From an uncultured Rhodobacterales bacterium (GTDB lineage: Bacteria; Pseudomonadota; Alphaproteobacteria; Rhodobacterales; Rhodobacteraceae), in assembly GCA_903845215.1 (NCBI GenBank), contig CAIMWI010000025.1:1-40790 (forward strand): DNA of 40,790 nt, given 5' to 3'. Of the stretch, positions 25,573 to 33,832 are shown piece after piece. The translations under genes and the position numbers were made by a program. Numbering within the stretch: the first letter of the stretch is position 1; each line of letters opens with the position of its first letter. The notes under the pieces are model-generated. The model did no database searches and had not been told where the DNA came from. It saw only the letters and a list, made by a program, of their open reading frames with translations.

Positions 25573-26638
25573 GCTGGAAAAACGCCACGAGCCTAGCCTT
25601 GCGATGTTGGTGGCAACGCCCATCGCTTCGGTCATCTTGACGATGCTGATCGGCATCGTGGTGTTTGACCTTTTGGGGATCAACGGCTTTGAAGCCGTGG
25701 TGGATATTTTCCTGTCACCCCTGTTGTACAGTTACAAATGGCAAGATGTGGCGCTGAAAGCCGCACCCTTGATCATCATCGCCTTGGGTCTGTCGATGGG
25801 CAACCGCGCGCAAGTGTGGAACATCGGGGCTGAGGGGCAATATGTCATCGGCGCTTTGTGCTGCGCGGGAATGGGCATTGCCTTTGGCCAGACCGGCGGG
25901 TTTTTGGTGGTTTTGCTGATGATTGCCGCTGGCATTGTCGGCGGCGGGCTTTGGGCGGCGGTGCCGGCATGGTTGCGCACAAAGTATAATGTGAACGAAA
26001 TCCTTTCCAGCTTGATGCTGACCTATGTGTCGTTCCAAGTGCTGGGATATCTGGTGGGCGGGCCGTGGAAAGACCCCAACGGGCGCAACTTTCCCGCCAC
26101 GGCCCCTTTGGCCGATGCGCAGACCTTGCCCGTCTGGCCAGAGTCAACCGTGCATCTGGGTGTCTTGGTGGCGCTGATTTTGCCCTTTGTCTTTTGGGTG
26201 ATCATGGCGCGGTCAGAGTTTGGCTATCAGGTGCGGGTGGTGGGGTCTTCCGCCACGGCAGCACGGCACGGCGGGTTTGACAGCAAGCGCACCATCTGGG
26301 CCACGATGATCATAGGCGGCGCAATGGCGGGACTGGCGGGGGGCTTGGAGTTTGCGGGCGTGCTGCACAAAATTGATCTTGGCTTTGCGTCTGGCTACGG
26401 GTTCACCGCGATCATCGTGGCGTTTTTGGGGCGGTTGAACCCATTTGGCTGCCTGATTGCGGGGATCGTGCTGGCTGTGACCTATGTGGGCGGGCAAATG
26501 GCGCAGACCTCGGTGCATATCCCCAACTCTACCGCGGGGATCTTTCAGGCGATGATGCTGTTCTTCATTCTGGCGAGTGACATTCTGGTGCGCTACCGCA
26601 TCCGCTTGATCCCTTCGGCCAAAGCGGCGGGGGTGTGA
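25562..26638 (+). CDS. ABC transporter permease (BMP/nucleoside type)
   Basis: A 358-residue inner-membrane permease of the BPD_transp_2 family with about ten hydrophobic helices. Recognisable features are VALKAAPLIIIALGLSMGNRAQVWNIGAEGQ (about residues 60-90), NVNEILSSLMLTYV, and the FAGVLHKIDLGFASGYGFTAIIVAFLGRLNP loop near the C-terminus, all typical of the NupB-like partner. The ATG at 25562 lies inside the ATPase gene; the next permease begins one base after this stop, so the three are translated together. Confidence 0.93.
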   Translation: MRIKLEKRHEPSLAMLVATPIASVILTMLIGIVVFDLLGINGFEAVVDIFLSPLLYSYKWQDVALKAAPLIIIALGLSMGNRAQVWNIGAEGQYVIGALCCAGMGIAFGQTGGFLVVLLMIAAGIVGGGLWAAVPAWLRTKYNVNEILSSLMLTYVSFQVLGYLVGGPWKDPNGRNFPATAPLADAQTLPVWPESTVHLGVLVALILPFVFWVIMARSEFGYQVRVVGSSATAARHGGFDSKRTIWATMIIGGAMAGLAGGLEFAGVLHKIDLGFASGYGFTAIIVAFLGRLNPFGCLIAGIVLAVTYVGGQMAQTSVHIPNSTAGIFQAMMLFFILASDILVRYRIRLIPSAKAAGV

Positions 26639-26639
26639 C

Positions 26640-27563
26640 ATGGGCATTGATTTTATCATTGCGGCGATCATCACGGTGGTGGGACTGACCACGCCGATTT
26701 TGCTGGCAGGTTTGGGCGAACTGGTGGTGGAAAAGTCGGGTGTGCTGAACCTTGGCGTCGAAGGGATGATGCTGGTCGGGGCGATTTCTGGCTTTGCTGT
26801 GACGGTTTACACCTTTAACCCGTGGTTTGGCGTTCTGGGTGCTGCGGCGGGCGGGGCCTTGGCCAGTTTGCTGTTTGCTGTGCTGGTATTGCAGTTAAAC
26901 TCTAACCAAGTGGCGACTGGATTGGCATTGACGATTTTTGGCACAGGCATTTCCTCGTTGATGGGATTGTCGTTTACGGGGCGAATTGTCATGCCTTTTG
27001 CCAGCGTGTTTCCTGACGCCTTGGCAAAACACGAATACCTGCGGTTGATCTTTGGCTATTCGCCCATCGTGTACTTCGCGCTGATCATGGTGCCGCTGAC
27101 GACATGGTTCTTAAAATCCACCCGAGCGGGTTTGATTTTGCGCGCCGTGGGGGAAAATGATCTTTCGGCACATTCAATCGGCTATTCGGTGATCAAGGTG
27201 CGCTATGCAGCGATTGCCTTTGGCGGGGCTATGGCTGGAATTGGCGGGTGCTATTTCAGCATGGTGATCACGCCGATGTGGGCCGAAAAGATGACGGCCG
27301 GTCGCGGGTGGATCGCACTCGCACTGGTTGTCTTTGCCGGATGGCGCACCGGTCGGCTTTTAACGGGCGCCTATTTTTTTGGCATTCTAATGGCTTTAGA
27401 GCTTTATGCCAAAGCCTCGGGGTTCTCGTTCTTGCCCAGCCAGTTCTGGGCGGCTATGCCGTATGCCATGACGGTGGTTGCCCTATCCTTCATCTCATCC
27501 CGTGGCACGGCGGGGGCCAATGCGCCCGCCTGCCTTGGCAAGCCTTTTCTTCCTTCCACCTGA
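26640..27563 (+). CDS. ABC transporter permease, second (BMP/nucleoside type)
   Basis: A 307-residue permease that pairs with the preceding one to form the channel. It begins MGIDFIIAAIITVVGLTTPI and contains GELVVEKSGVLNLGVEGMMLVGA, the family signature, then SNQVATGLALTIFGTGISSLMG and AGRGWIALALVVFAGWRTGR. It has eight or nine likely membrane helices. It is separated from the upstream gene by one base and followed 22 bases later by the binding protein. Confidence 0.93.
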   Translation: MGIDFIIAAIITVVGLTTPILLAGLGELVVEKSGVLNLGVEGMMLVGAISGFAVTVYTFNPWFGVLGAAAGGALASLLFAVLVLQLNSNQVATGLALTIFGTGISSLMGLSFTGRIVMPFASVFPDALAKHEYLRLIFGYSPIVYFALIMVPLTTWFLKSTRAGLILRAVGENDLSAHSIGYSVIKVRYAAIAFGGAMAGIGGCYFSMVITPMWAEKMTAGRGWIALALVVFAGWRTGRLLTGAYFFGILMALELYAKASGFSFLPSQFWAAMPYAMTVVALSFISSRGTAGANAPACLGKPFLPST

Positions 27564-27585
27564 CCCAAACCAACAGGAGTATCTA

Positions 27586-28665
27586 ATGACCATGATTTCC
27601 CGCCGCACGCTGTTTAAAGGCGCAGGCGCTGCCACGCTTGCAACCCTTGCCTCGCCCGCTTTGGCAGAAGACAAAGTCAAAGTCGGCTTTATCTTCCTTG
27701 GCCCGATCGGCGATTATGGCTGGACTTGGGCGCATAACAAAGGCCGTGAAGCGGTTGAGGCCGAATTGGGCGACAAGGTCGAAACGATCTATGTCGAGAA
27801 TGTGGCCGAAGACGCCAGCGCCATTCCGGTGTTGCGCGATCTGGCACAGCAGGGCTGCAAGCTGATCTTCACGACCTCTTTTGGCTATATGGACCAAACG
27901 CTCGAAGTGGCGGCAGAATTCCCCGATGTGAAATTTGAACATTGCACCGGCTACAAGCGCTCTGACAACGTGGCCACCTACAACAGCCGCTTCCATGAGG
28001 GCCGCGCCGTCTTGGGCACGATTGCAGGCAAGATGACAAAGTCGGGCGTTGTGGGCTATCTGGGCTCGTTCAAGATCCCCGAAGTGGTTCTGGGCGTAAA
28101 CTCTTTCGCACTGTCAGCGCAAAAGCAAAACCCTGCAGTCGTCGTGAAGGTGCTGATGATCGACAGCTGGTTTGACCCGCCAAAAGAGGCTGCCGCGACC
28201 GAAACGCTGATCAACTTGGGCTGTGATCTGGTCACAACCCACACCGACAGCCCCGCACCGCTGCAGGTCCTTGAGCAGAAGGGCCTCTTTGGCTTTGGCC
28301 AAGGTGCCGATATGTCGGCCTTTGCCCCCAACGCGCACCTGACCGCAATCGAAGACATCTGGGGCCCCTATTACATCGAGCGCACCAAGGCCATTCTGGA
28401 AGGCACCTGGACCTCGACCGACACATGGGATGGCATGATCGACGGCGAAGTTGTGATCTCGCCCTACTCAGCGGCAGTGACTGCCGATGCGGCGGCGGCG
28501 GCTGACAGCGTCAAGGCCGGCTATATGGACGGCAGCTTCAACATCTTCACCGGCCCGATCTACGACCAAGACGGCGTGGAGCGTGTGAAAGCAGGCGAAG
28601 TGATGGGCTTGGGCGATCTGGCCACGATGGATTGGTTCGTCAAGGGCGTCGAAAGTGCGGCTTGA
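27586..28665 (+). CDS. BMP family (PnrA/Med-like) substrate-binding protein, Tat-exported
   Basis: A 359-residue periplasmic binding protein of the BMP family, which binds purine nucleosides in characterised members. The N-terminus MTMISRRTLFKGAGAATLAT with a following SPALAED site is a twin-arginine signal with probable cleavage after ALA near residue 26. The mature part shows KVGFIFLGPIGDYGWTWAHN, FTTSFGYMDQTLEVAAEFPD and CTGYKRSDNVATYNSRFHEG, all hallmarks. The ATG at 27586 follows CAGGAG. A strong intrinsic terminator follows the stop, making this the last gene of the importer operon. Confidence 0.94.
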   Translation: MTMISRRTLFKGAGAATLATLASPALAEDKVKVGFIFLGPIGDYGWTWAHNKGREAVEAELGDKVETIYVENVAEDASAIPVLRDLAQQGCKLIFTTSFGYMDQTLEVAAEFPDVKFEHCTGYKRSDNVATYNSRFHEGRAVLGTIAGKMTKSGVVGYLGSFKIPEVVLGVNSFALSAQKQNPAVVVKVLMIDSWFDPPKEAAATETLINLGCDLVTTHTDSPAPLQVLEQKGLFGFGQGADMSAFAPNAHLTAIEDIWGPYYIERTKAILEGTWTSTDTWDGMIDGEVVISPYSAAVTADAAAAADSVKAGYMDGSFNIFTGPIYDQDGVERVKAGEVMGLGDLATMDWFVKGVESAA

Positions 28666-28685
28666 TTTGACCTGAAAGGTTGGGA

Positions 28686-28713
28686 AAGGCCCGCAGCGAT
28701 GCGGGCCTTTTTC
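28686..28713 (+). terminator. Intrinsic terminator of the importer operon
   Basis: GGCCCGC (28688-28694), loop AGCGAT, GCGGGCC (28701-28707) and then five T. The flanking AAA extends the stem into the T tract. This is a canonical rho-independent terminator. Confidence 0.9.
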
Positions 28714-28808
28714 GTTGGATAGCGTTATTTGCCCTGCCCGCGCCTGCGCGCCGTGGCCTTGTGCCTTAAGGCAATCCGTGGAAAACCTGTGCCAAAATGG
28801 AGGCGTTC

Positions 28809-29888
28809 ATGGATGCGGATTTTCTGATTATTGGCGGCGGGATTGCGGGGGTTTCAGCCTCGGCCCGCTTGGCACCGCATGGGAAGGTTGTGCTGGTAGA
28901 GGCGGAAAAGGCGCTGGCGCATCACGCTTCGGGCCGATCAGCGGCGCTGTATGAACCGCGCTACGGGTTGCCGCCGGTGGTGGGCTTGTCGATGGCCTCG
29001 GGCGATTACTTTCGCGGGGCGGACGGGGTCTTAAGCCCGCGCGGGTTGCTGGTGCTGGGCCGCGCCGATCAGGCTGACCAATTCGCCCATGAGGCGGGCG
29101 ATTTGGGCGTAGAGCGGATTTCTTTTGCCCAAGCGCAGGCCATGGTGCCGATCCTGCACCCAGATAAGGTGGCCATGGCCGCATGGGCGGAACATGCGTG
29201 GGACATTGACACCGATCTTTTGCTGCAAGGCTTTGCCAAGACGGCACGGGCGCAGGGGGCAGAGTATCACTTGGGCGCGCAGGTCACCGCGATTGCCAAA
29301 ATCGCGGGGGGCTGGCGTGTAACGGCGGGCGGGCAAGAGATCACCGCGCGTCTGCTGGTGAACGCCGCTGGTGCTTGGGTTGACGAGGTGGCCAAACTGG
29401 CAGGTGTCACCCTCTTGGGCTTTCAGCCCAACCGCCGGTCTATGGCGCGCATTCCCGCGCCGGGGGGGCACGATGTATCCAAATGGCCGATGATCTTTGG
29501 CTGTGGCGAGACGTGGTATGCCAAGCCCGATGCGGGGGCGTTGATTGTTTCGCCCGCAGAAGAACACCCGATGGCGCCGCATGATGCTTGGCCCGATGAC
29601 ATGGTTCTGGCCGAAGGCTTGGCGCGCTATGAAGAGATGGTCACAGAACCCGTGACGCGGTTGATCACCTCTTGGGCGGGCCTGCGGACCTTTTCGCCCG
29701 ATCGGTCGCTGGTGATCGGGCGCGACATCCACGCGCCAGATTTTGTCTGGCTGGCCGGTCAGGGCGGCTATGGCTTTCAAACCTCGGCCGCGGCAAGCCA
29801 GTTGGTGGCGGATTTGATCACGGGTGCCGCGCCTGCGTTAGAGGCGTCTTTGGTTGCGGCCCTATCGCCACGCCGGTTTGCAGCGTAG
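28809..29888 (+). CDS. FAD-dependent oxidoreductase of the DAO family
   Basis: A 359-residue flavoprotein with an N-terminal Rossmann FAD motif (FLIIGGGIAGVSASARL, residues 4-20) and the DAO C-terminal SWAGLRTFSPDRSLVIGRD...WLAGQGGYGFQTSAAAS, typical of D-amino-acid/D-arginine dehydrogenases and related amine oxidases. The GHASGRSAA-like segment (HHASGRSAALYEP) fits the D-arginine dehydrogenase subgroup. The ATG at 28809 is preceded by GGAGG five bases away; an upstream ATG at 28797 sits inside that Shine-Dalgarno and is less likely. Flanked by a terminator and a palindromic repeat, it appears to be its own transcription unit. Substrate not determined. Confidence 0.85.
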   Translation: MDADFLIIGGGIAGVSASARLAPHGKVVLVEAEKALAHHASGRSAALYEPRYGLPPVVGLSMASGDYFRGADGVLSPRGLLVLGRADQADQFAHEAGDLGVERISFAQAQAMVPILHPDKVAMAAWAEHAWDIDTDLLLQGFAKTARAQGAEYHLGAQVTAIAKIAGGWRVTAGGQEITARLLVNAAGAWVDEVAKLAGVTLLGFQPNRRSMARIPAPGGHDVSKWPMIFGCGETWYAKPDAGALIVSPAEEHPMAPHDAWPDDMVLAEGLARYEEMVTEPVTRLITSWAGLRTFSPDRSLVIGRDIHAPDFVWLAGQGGYGFQTSAAASQLVADLITGAAPALEASLVAALSPRRFAA

Positions 29889-29904
29889 GCGCGCGCGGCG
29901 GCCC

Positions 29905-29950
29905 CGGCTGGGGGGTTTCACACCCCCCCAGACCCCCCGTGGAGTATTTT
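29905..29950 (-). repeat. Dispersed palindromic repeat, copy E (head degraded)
   Basis: Perfect hairpin CTGGGGGG (29908-29915) and CCCCCCAG (29924-29931) with the GTGTGAAA loop on the minus strand, preceded by ACTCCACGGGGGGT. The tail matches copies B and F, but the TTTCATACTTGCCCAAA head is missing. It lies just after the FAD oxidoreductase. Confidence 0.6.
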
Positions 29951-30068
29951 AACCTCGGTGATCGGCAACAGATTTTTTGCTGTTTTTCATGTGCCATTAT
30001 GCTGCGTTAGGTCTAGCATCAGGCCAAAGCCGCGCCTAAGGTTGGGCGGGACACATCGGGGGGACATG

Positions 30069-31058
30069 ATGCATCTGTCGCAAGTGAGCGCGCCTGCGGG
30101 CGTTCAGGTTGTCGCGCGAGAGGGCGCTATGGCGCGGGTGGTGAACGGCGTCGCCTCGGTCTATGATCTGGCGATGGCGGCGGTGGCTTCGGGGCGCAGT
30201 TTGGCGCAGGAAGTGGCGGCGCGTGGGTTGGGGACGGAAGTCGATTTGGCGTTGGCCGCGACTGAGGGCCGTTTGCTGTTGCCCGTCTCGCATCCAGATC
30301 CGGCACATTTGCATATGACGGGAACGGGGTTGACGCATTTAGGGTCAGCCTCGGCCCGCGATGCGATGCATGCCAAGTTGGGGCAGGCAGAAGTGCTGAC
30401 CGACAGTATGAAGATGTTTCGCATGGGGCTAGAGGGCGGACGGCCTGCGGCGGGTGACGTCGGCGCGCAGCCTGAATGGTTTTACAAGGGCAATGGCCAT
30501 GCCGCCGTAGCCCCCGGCGCGGCGCTGACGGCCCCGGGCTTTGCCGAAGATGGCGGCGAAGAGCCCGAGATTGCCGGTGTTTATCTTGCAGGACCAGATG
30601 GGGCCGTGCACCGCATCGGCTGGGCCTTGGGCAACGAGTTTTCCGACCACGTGACCGAGCGGGTCAATTACCTTTGGCTGGCGCATTCCAAGCTGCGCGT
30701 CGCCTCTTATGGGCCGGAGATTTTGGTAGGCGATCTGCCTGCCGACATTACCGGCACCAGCCGCATCCGCCGCAACGGCGCGGTGATCTGGGAAAAGCCT
30801 TTCCTGTCGGGCGAGGCGAATATGTCGCACACCATCGCCAATCTGGAACACCACCATTTCAAATACGATATCTTCCGCCAACCGGGTGATCTGCACGTGC
30901 ATTTCTTTGGGACCGCCACCCTGTCGGTGGCAGACGGAATCAAAACCCAAGCTGGCGATGTCTTTGAGATTGACTCCGCCCCCTTCGGCCTGCCCCTGAT
31001 CAACGCCTTGGCCTTTGCCCCTGCCCAAGTCGGGGCCCAAACCGTGAAAGCCCTGTGA
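30069..31058 (+). CDS. FAH-fold AraD1/GguC family protein, likely 2-keto-3-deoxypentonate dehydratase
   Basis: A 329-residue member of the FAH superfamily in the AraD1/GguC group, related to XylX-type 2-keto-3-deoxypentonate dehydratases. Typical features are HMTGTGLTHLGSASARDAMH, EPEIAGVYLAGPDGAVHRIG with the metal-binding acidic residues, WALGNEFSDHVTE, and EHHHFKYDIFRQPGDLHVHF. Neighbours encode the preceding (IlvD-type) and following (semialdehyde dehydrogenase) steps of the Weimberg-like route, which fits dehydration of 2-keto-3-deoxypentonate to 2-oxoglutarate semialdehyde. ATG at 30066 or 30069; the latter has better spacing to GGGGGGA. Ends seven bases before the next gene. Confidence 0.85.
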   Translation: MHLSQVSAPAGVQVVAREGAMARVVNGVASVYDLAMAAVASGRSLAQEVAARGLGTEVDLALAATEGRLLLPVSHPDPAHLHMTGTGLTHLGSASARDAMHAKLGQAEVLTDSMKMFRMGLEGGRPAAGDVGAQPEWFYKGNGHAAVAPGAALTAPGFAEDGGEEPEIAGVYLAGPDGAVHRIGWALGNEFSDHVTERVNYLWLAHSKLRVASYGPEILVGDLPADITGTSRIRRNGAVIWEKPFLSGEANMSHTIANLEHHHFKYDIFRQPGDLHVHFFGTATLSVADGIKTQAGDVFEIDSAPFGLPLINALAFAPAQVGAQTVKAL

Positions 31059-31065
31059 GGATAGC

Positions 31066-32808
31066 ATGACGTTCAAACCCGCCGCTTGGCCCCGCAAACT
31101 GCGCTCGCAAACCTGGTTCGGCGGGGCGTCGAAAGACAATATCTACCACCGCGGCTGGATGAAGAACCAAGGCTTCCCGCCGGACCTCTTTGATGGCCGT
31201 CCAGTCATTGGCATTTTGAACACATGGTCAGAACTGACACCCTGCAACGCGCATCTCAACGATCTGGCGCAAAGGGTAAAACACGGCATCTACGAAGCGG
31301 GCGGCTTTCCGGTCGAGGTGCCGGTCTTTTCCACCAGCGAAAGTGCCTTCCGCCCCACGGCCATGATGTTTCGCAACCTCGCGTCAATGGCGGTCGAAGA
31401 GCAAATGCGCGGCCAGCCGATGGATGGCTGCGTGTTGCTGGTTGGCTGTGATAAGACCACGCCCTCGCTGCTGATGGCGGCCGCGTCGACTGATCTGCCC
31501 TCGATCATCGTGACGGGCGGGCCGATGTTGAACGGTTACTACAAGAACGAACGCGTGGGGTCTGGCACGCATCTGTGGAAATTCTCGGAAGCGGTCAAGG
31601 CGGGGACCATGACCAAGGAAGAGTTTGTGGAGGCCGAAGCCTCGATGAGCCGCTCACCCGGGTCGTGCAACACGATGGGCACGGCATCGACCATGGCGTC
31701 GATGGCGGAAGCCTTGGGCATGGCGCTGTCGGGCAATGCCGCGATCCCCGCCGTGGACAGCCGCCGCCGCGTGATGGCGCAGCTGACAGGGCGGCGCATT
31801 GTGCAGATGGTTAAGGATGACCTTAAGCCCTCGGACATTTTGAAGAAAGAGGCGTTTGAAAACGCCATCCGCACCAATGCCGCAATCGGCGGGTCGACCA
31901 ATGCCGTGATCCATCTGTTGGCCATCGCAGGGCGCGCCGGCGTCGACCTGACGCTGGAAGACTGGGACCGCTGTGGCCGCGATGTGCCCACGATTGTGAA
32001 CCTGATGCCTTCAGGCAAGTATCTGATGGAAGAGTTCTTCTATGCCGGTGGCCTGCCCGTCGTGATCCAGCGCTTGGGCGAGGCGGGGATTTTGCACAAA
32101 GACGCGCTGACCGTGTCGGGCGAAACCATGTGGGATCAGGTCAAGGATGTGGTCAACCACAACCCCGATGTGATCCTGCCCGCTGACAAGGCGCTGACCC
32201 AATCGGGCGGTGTGGTCGTGGTGAAAGGCAATCTGGCCCCAAAGGGCGCGGTGCTGAAACCTTCGGCCGCAACTCCGGCGCTGATGACCCACCGTGGCCG
32301 TGCGGTGGTGTTCGAAGACATTGATGATTACAAAGCCAAAATCAACGACGAGGCGCTGGATATCGACGAAACCTGCGTGATGGTGCTGAAAAACTGCGGA
32401 CCCAAGGGCTATCCCGGCATGGCCGAAGTGGGCAATATGGGCCTGCCGCCCAAGGTGCTGCGCAAGGGGATCACCGATATGGTGCGCATTTCGGATGCGC
32501 GTATGTCGGGCACGGCCTTTGGCACGGTGGTGCTCCACACCTCACCGGAGGCGGCGGCAGGCGGGCCGCTGGCTGTGGTGCAAAACGGCGACATGATCAC
32601 GCTGGATGTGCCCAACCGCAGCCTGCATCTAGAGGTGTCAGATAGCGAACTGGCCGAGCGTCTGGCCAAATGGCAAAGCCGCATTGTGCCGCCGCCTTCG
32701 GGCTATGCGCTGTTGCACCATCTGCATGTGCAAGGGGCTGATACGGGCGCCGACCTTGATTTCCTCAACGGCGGTCGGGGCAATCCGGTCGGCAAAGATT
32801 CGCATTAA
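31066..32808 (+). CDS. IlvD/EDD family sugar-acid dehydratase, probable L-arabonate dehydratase
   Basis: A 580-residue [2Fe-2S] dehydratase converting an aldonic acid such as L-arabonate (or D-xylonate) to its 2-keto-3-deoxy acid. Cluster ligands are Cys60 (SELTPCN), Cys128 (VGCDKTTP) and Cys201 (PGSCNTMGTASTM), with Lys130 as the expected carbamylated lysine; spacing matches the structurally known Rhizobium L-arabinonate dehydratase. SDARMSGTAFGTVVLH near the C-terminus is the active-site Ser region. Length fits the sugar-acid branch. It starts seven bases after the AraD1-type gene and ends thirteen before the sugar dehydrogenase. Confidence 0.93.
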   Translation: MTFKPAAWPRKLRSQTWFGGASKDNIYHRGWMKNQGFPPDLFDGRPVIGILNTWSELTPCNAHLNDLAQRVKHGIYEAGGFPVEVPVFSTSESAFRPTAMMFRNLASMAVEEQMRGQPMDGCVLLVGCDKTTPSLLMAAASTDLPSIIVTGGPMLNGYYKNERVGSGTHLWKFSEAVKAGTMTKEEFVEAEASMSRSPGSCNTMGTASTMASMAEALGMALSGNAAIPAVDSRRRVMAQLTGRRIVQMVKDDLKPSDILKKEAFENAIRTNAAIGGSTNAVIHLLAIAGRAGVDLTLEDWDRCGRDVPTIVNLMPSGKYLMEEFFYAGGLPVVIQRLGEAGILHKDALTVSGETMWDQVKDVVNHNPDVILPADKALTQSGGVVVVKGNLAPKGAVLKPSAATPALMTHRGRAVVFEDIDDYKAKINDEALDIDETCVMVLKNCGPKGYPGMAEVGNMGLPPKVLRKGITDMVRISDARMSGTAFGTVVLHTSPEAAAGGPLAVVQNGDMITLDVPNRSLHLEVSDSELAERLAKWQSRIVPPPSGYALLHHLHVQGADTGADLDFLNGGRGNPVGKDSH

Positions 32809-32821
32809 GGGGCCAGCGTCT

Positions 32822-33733
32822 ATGAAAATCGCCTTGGTGGGCATCGGTAAGATTGCGCTGGATCAGCATGTGCCCGCCATCGCGGCCTCGCCCGATTGGG
32901 AGTTGGCCGCGACCGTCAGCCGCAGCGGGCGGGTGGCGGATGTGCCCGCCTTTAGCGACTTTGACACCTTTCTAGCCCAGCGCCCCGATGTGCCAGTTGT
33001 CTCGCTTTGTATGCCGCCTGTACCGCGCTACGCCTATGCGGCAGCAGCTTTGCGGGCGGGGCGGCATGTGATGCTAGAAAAGCCCCCCGGGGCGACCTTG
33101 GCCGAGGTTTATGATCTGCAAGCCATGGCCGCCGCGCGCGACCTGACGCTGTACACCACATGGCACAGCCGCATGGCCCATGCGGTGGCGGCGGCTAAAG
33201 CGTGGCTTGCCGATACAACCGTGACCCAAGCCCATATCACGTGGCGCGAGGATGTGCGCAAATGGCATCCGGGGCAAGACTGGGTGTTTGAACCGGGCGG
33301 CATGGGCGTCTTCGATCCGGGAAGCAACGCCCTGTCGATCCTGACACATGTGCTGCCCCGCCCTGTCCACCTAACAGCGGCAACCTTGGAATTCCCGTCC
33401 AACTGTCAAACCCCGATCGCCGCCCAGATGACCTTTACGGGCGGTGTCACCGCCGACTTTGACTGGCGTCAAACGGGGCCGCAAACGTGGGACATCACCT
33501 TTGAGACACCCAAGGGCGGGCTGGCGCTGCGCATGGGGGGCAATGTGATTGAAGTGAATGGCAAACCTGCGGGAGGGGAAAACACCATCATGGGCGAATA
33601 CCCCGCCCTTTACGCCGCCATGACCGATCTCATCCACCTAGGCCAGTCCGAGGTCGACCTTGCCCCGATGATCCACGTCGCCGACGCCCTGACCTTGGGT
33701 GCACGGCGCGAGGTCGAAGCCTTCCACTTCTAA
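32822..33733 (+). CDS. Gfo/Idh/MocA oxidoreductase, L-arabinose/D-galactose 1-dehydrogenase-like
   Basis: A 303-residue NAD(P)-dependent sugar dehydrogenase. The N-terminal Rossmann fold has GIGKIALDQHVPAI (residues 7-20). EKPPGATL is the EKP motif, and WREDVRKWHPGQDWVFEPGG carries the catalytic residues. This sequence pattern matches bacterial D-galactose and L-arabinose 1-dehydrogenases, which make the 1,4-lactone. It would supply the first step of the pathway whose later enzymes flank it; the lactonase is not in the window. The ATG at 32822 follows the dehydratase by 13 bases. Confidence 0.87.
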   Translation: MKIALVGIGKIALDQHVPAIAASPDWELAATVSRSGRVADVPAFSDFDTFLAQRPDVPVVSLCMPPVPRYAYAAAALRAGRHVMLEKPPGATLAEVYDLQAMAAARDLTLYTTWHSRMAHAVAAAKAWLADTTVTQAHITWREDVRKWHPGQDWVFEPGGMGVFDPGSNALSILTHVLPRPVHLTAATLEFPSNCQTPIAAQMTFTGGVTADFDWRQTGPQTWDITFETPKGGLALRMGGNVIEVNGKPAGGENTIMGEYPALYAAMTDLIHLGQSEVDLAPMIHVADALTLGARREVEAFHF

Positions 33734-33737
33734 CCCC

Positions 33738-33790
33738 TTTCATATGTGCCCAAATATCCCACGGGGGTGCGGGGGTGTGAAACCCCCGCG
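33738..33790 (+). repeat. Dispersed palindromic repeat, copy F
   Basis: TTTCATATGTGCCCAAATAT then CCCACGGGGGTGC and a hairpin GCGGGGGT-GTGAA-ACCCCCGC. It lies within the pentose operon between the sugar dehydrogenase and the aldehyde dehydrogenase, both on the plus strand. Here it is intra-operonic and could weaken or stabilise part of the transcript. Confidence 0.75.
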
Positions 33791-33832
33791 GCATCGCCAG
33801 CCCCAAGGCCCAACGCTTACAGGAGACAACAG

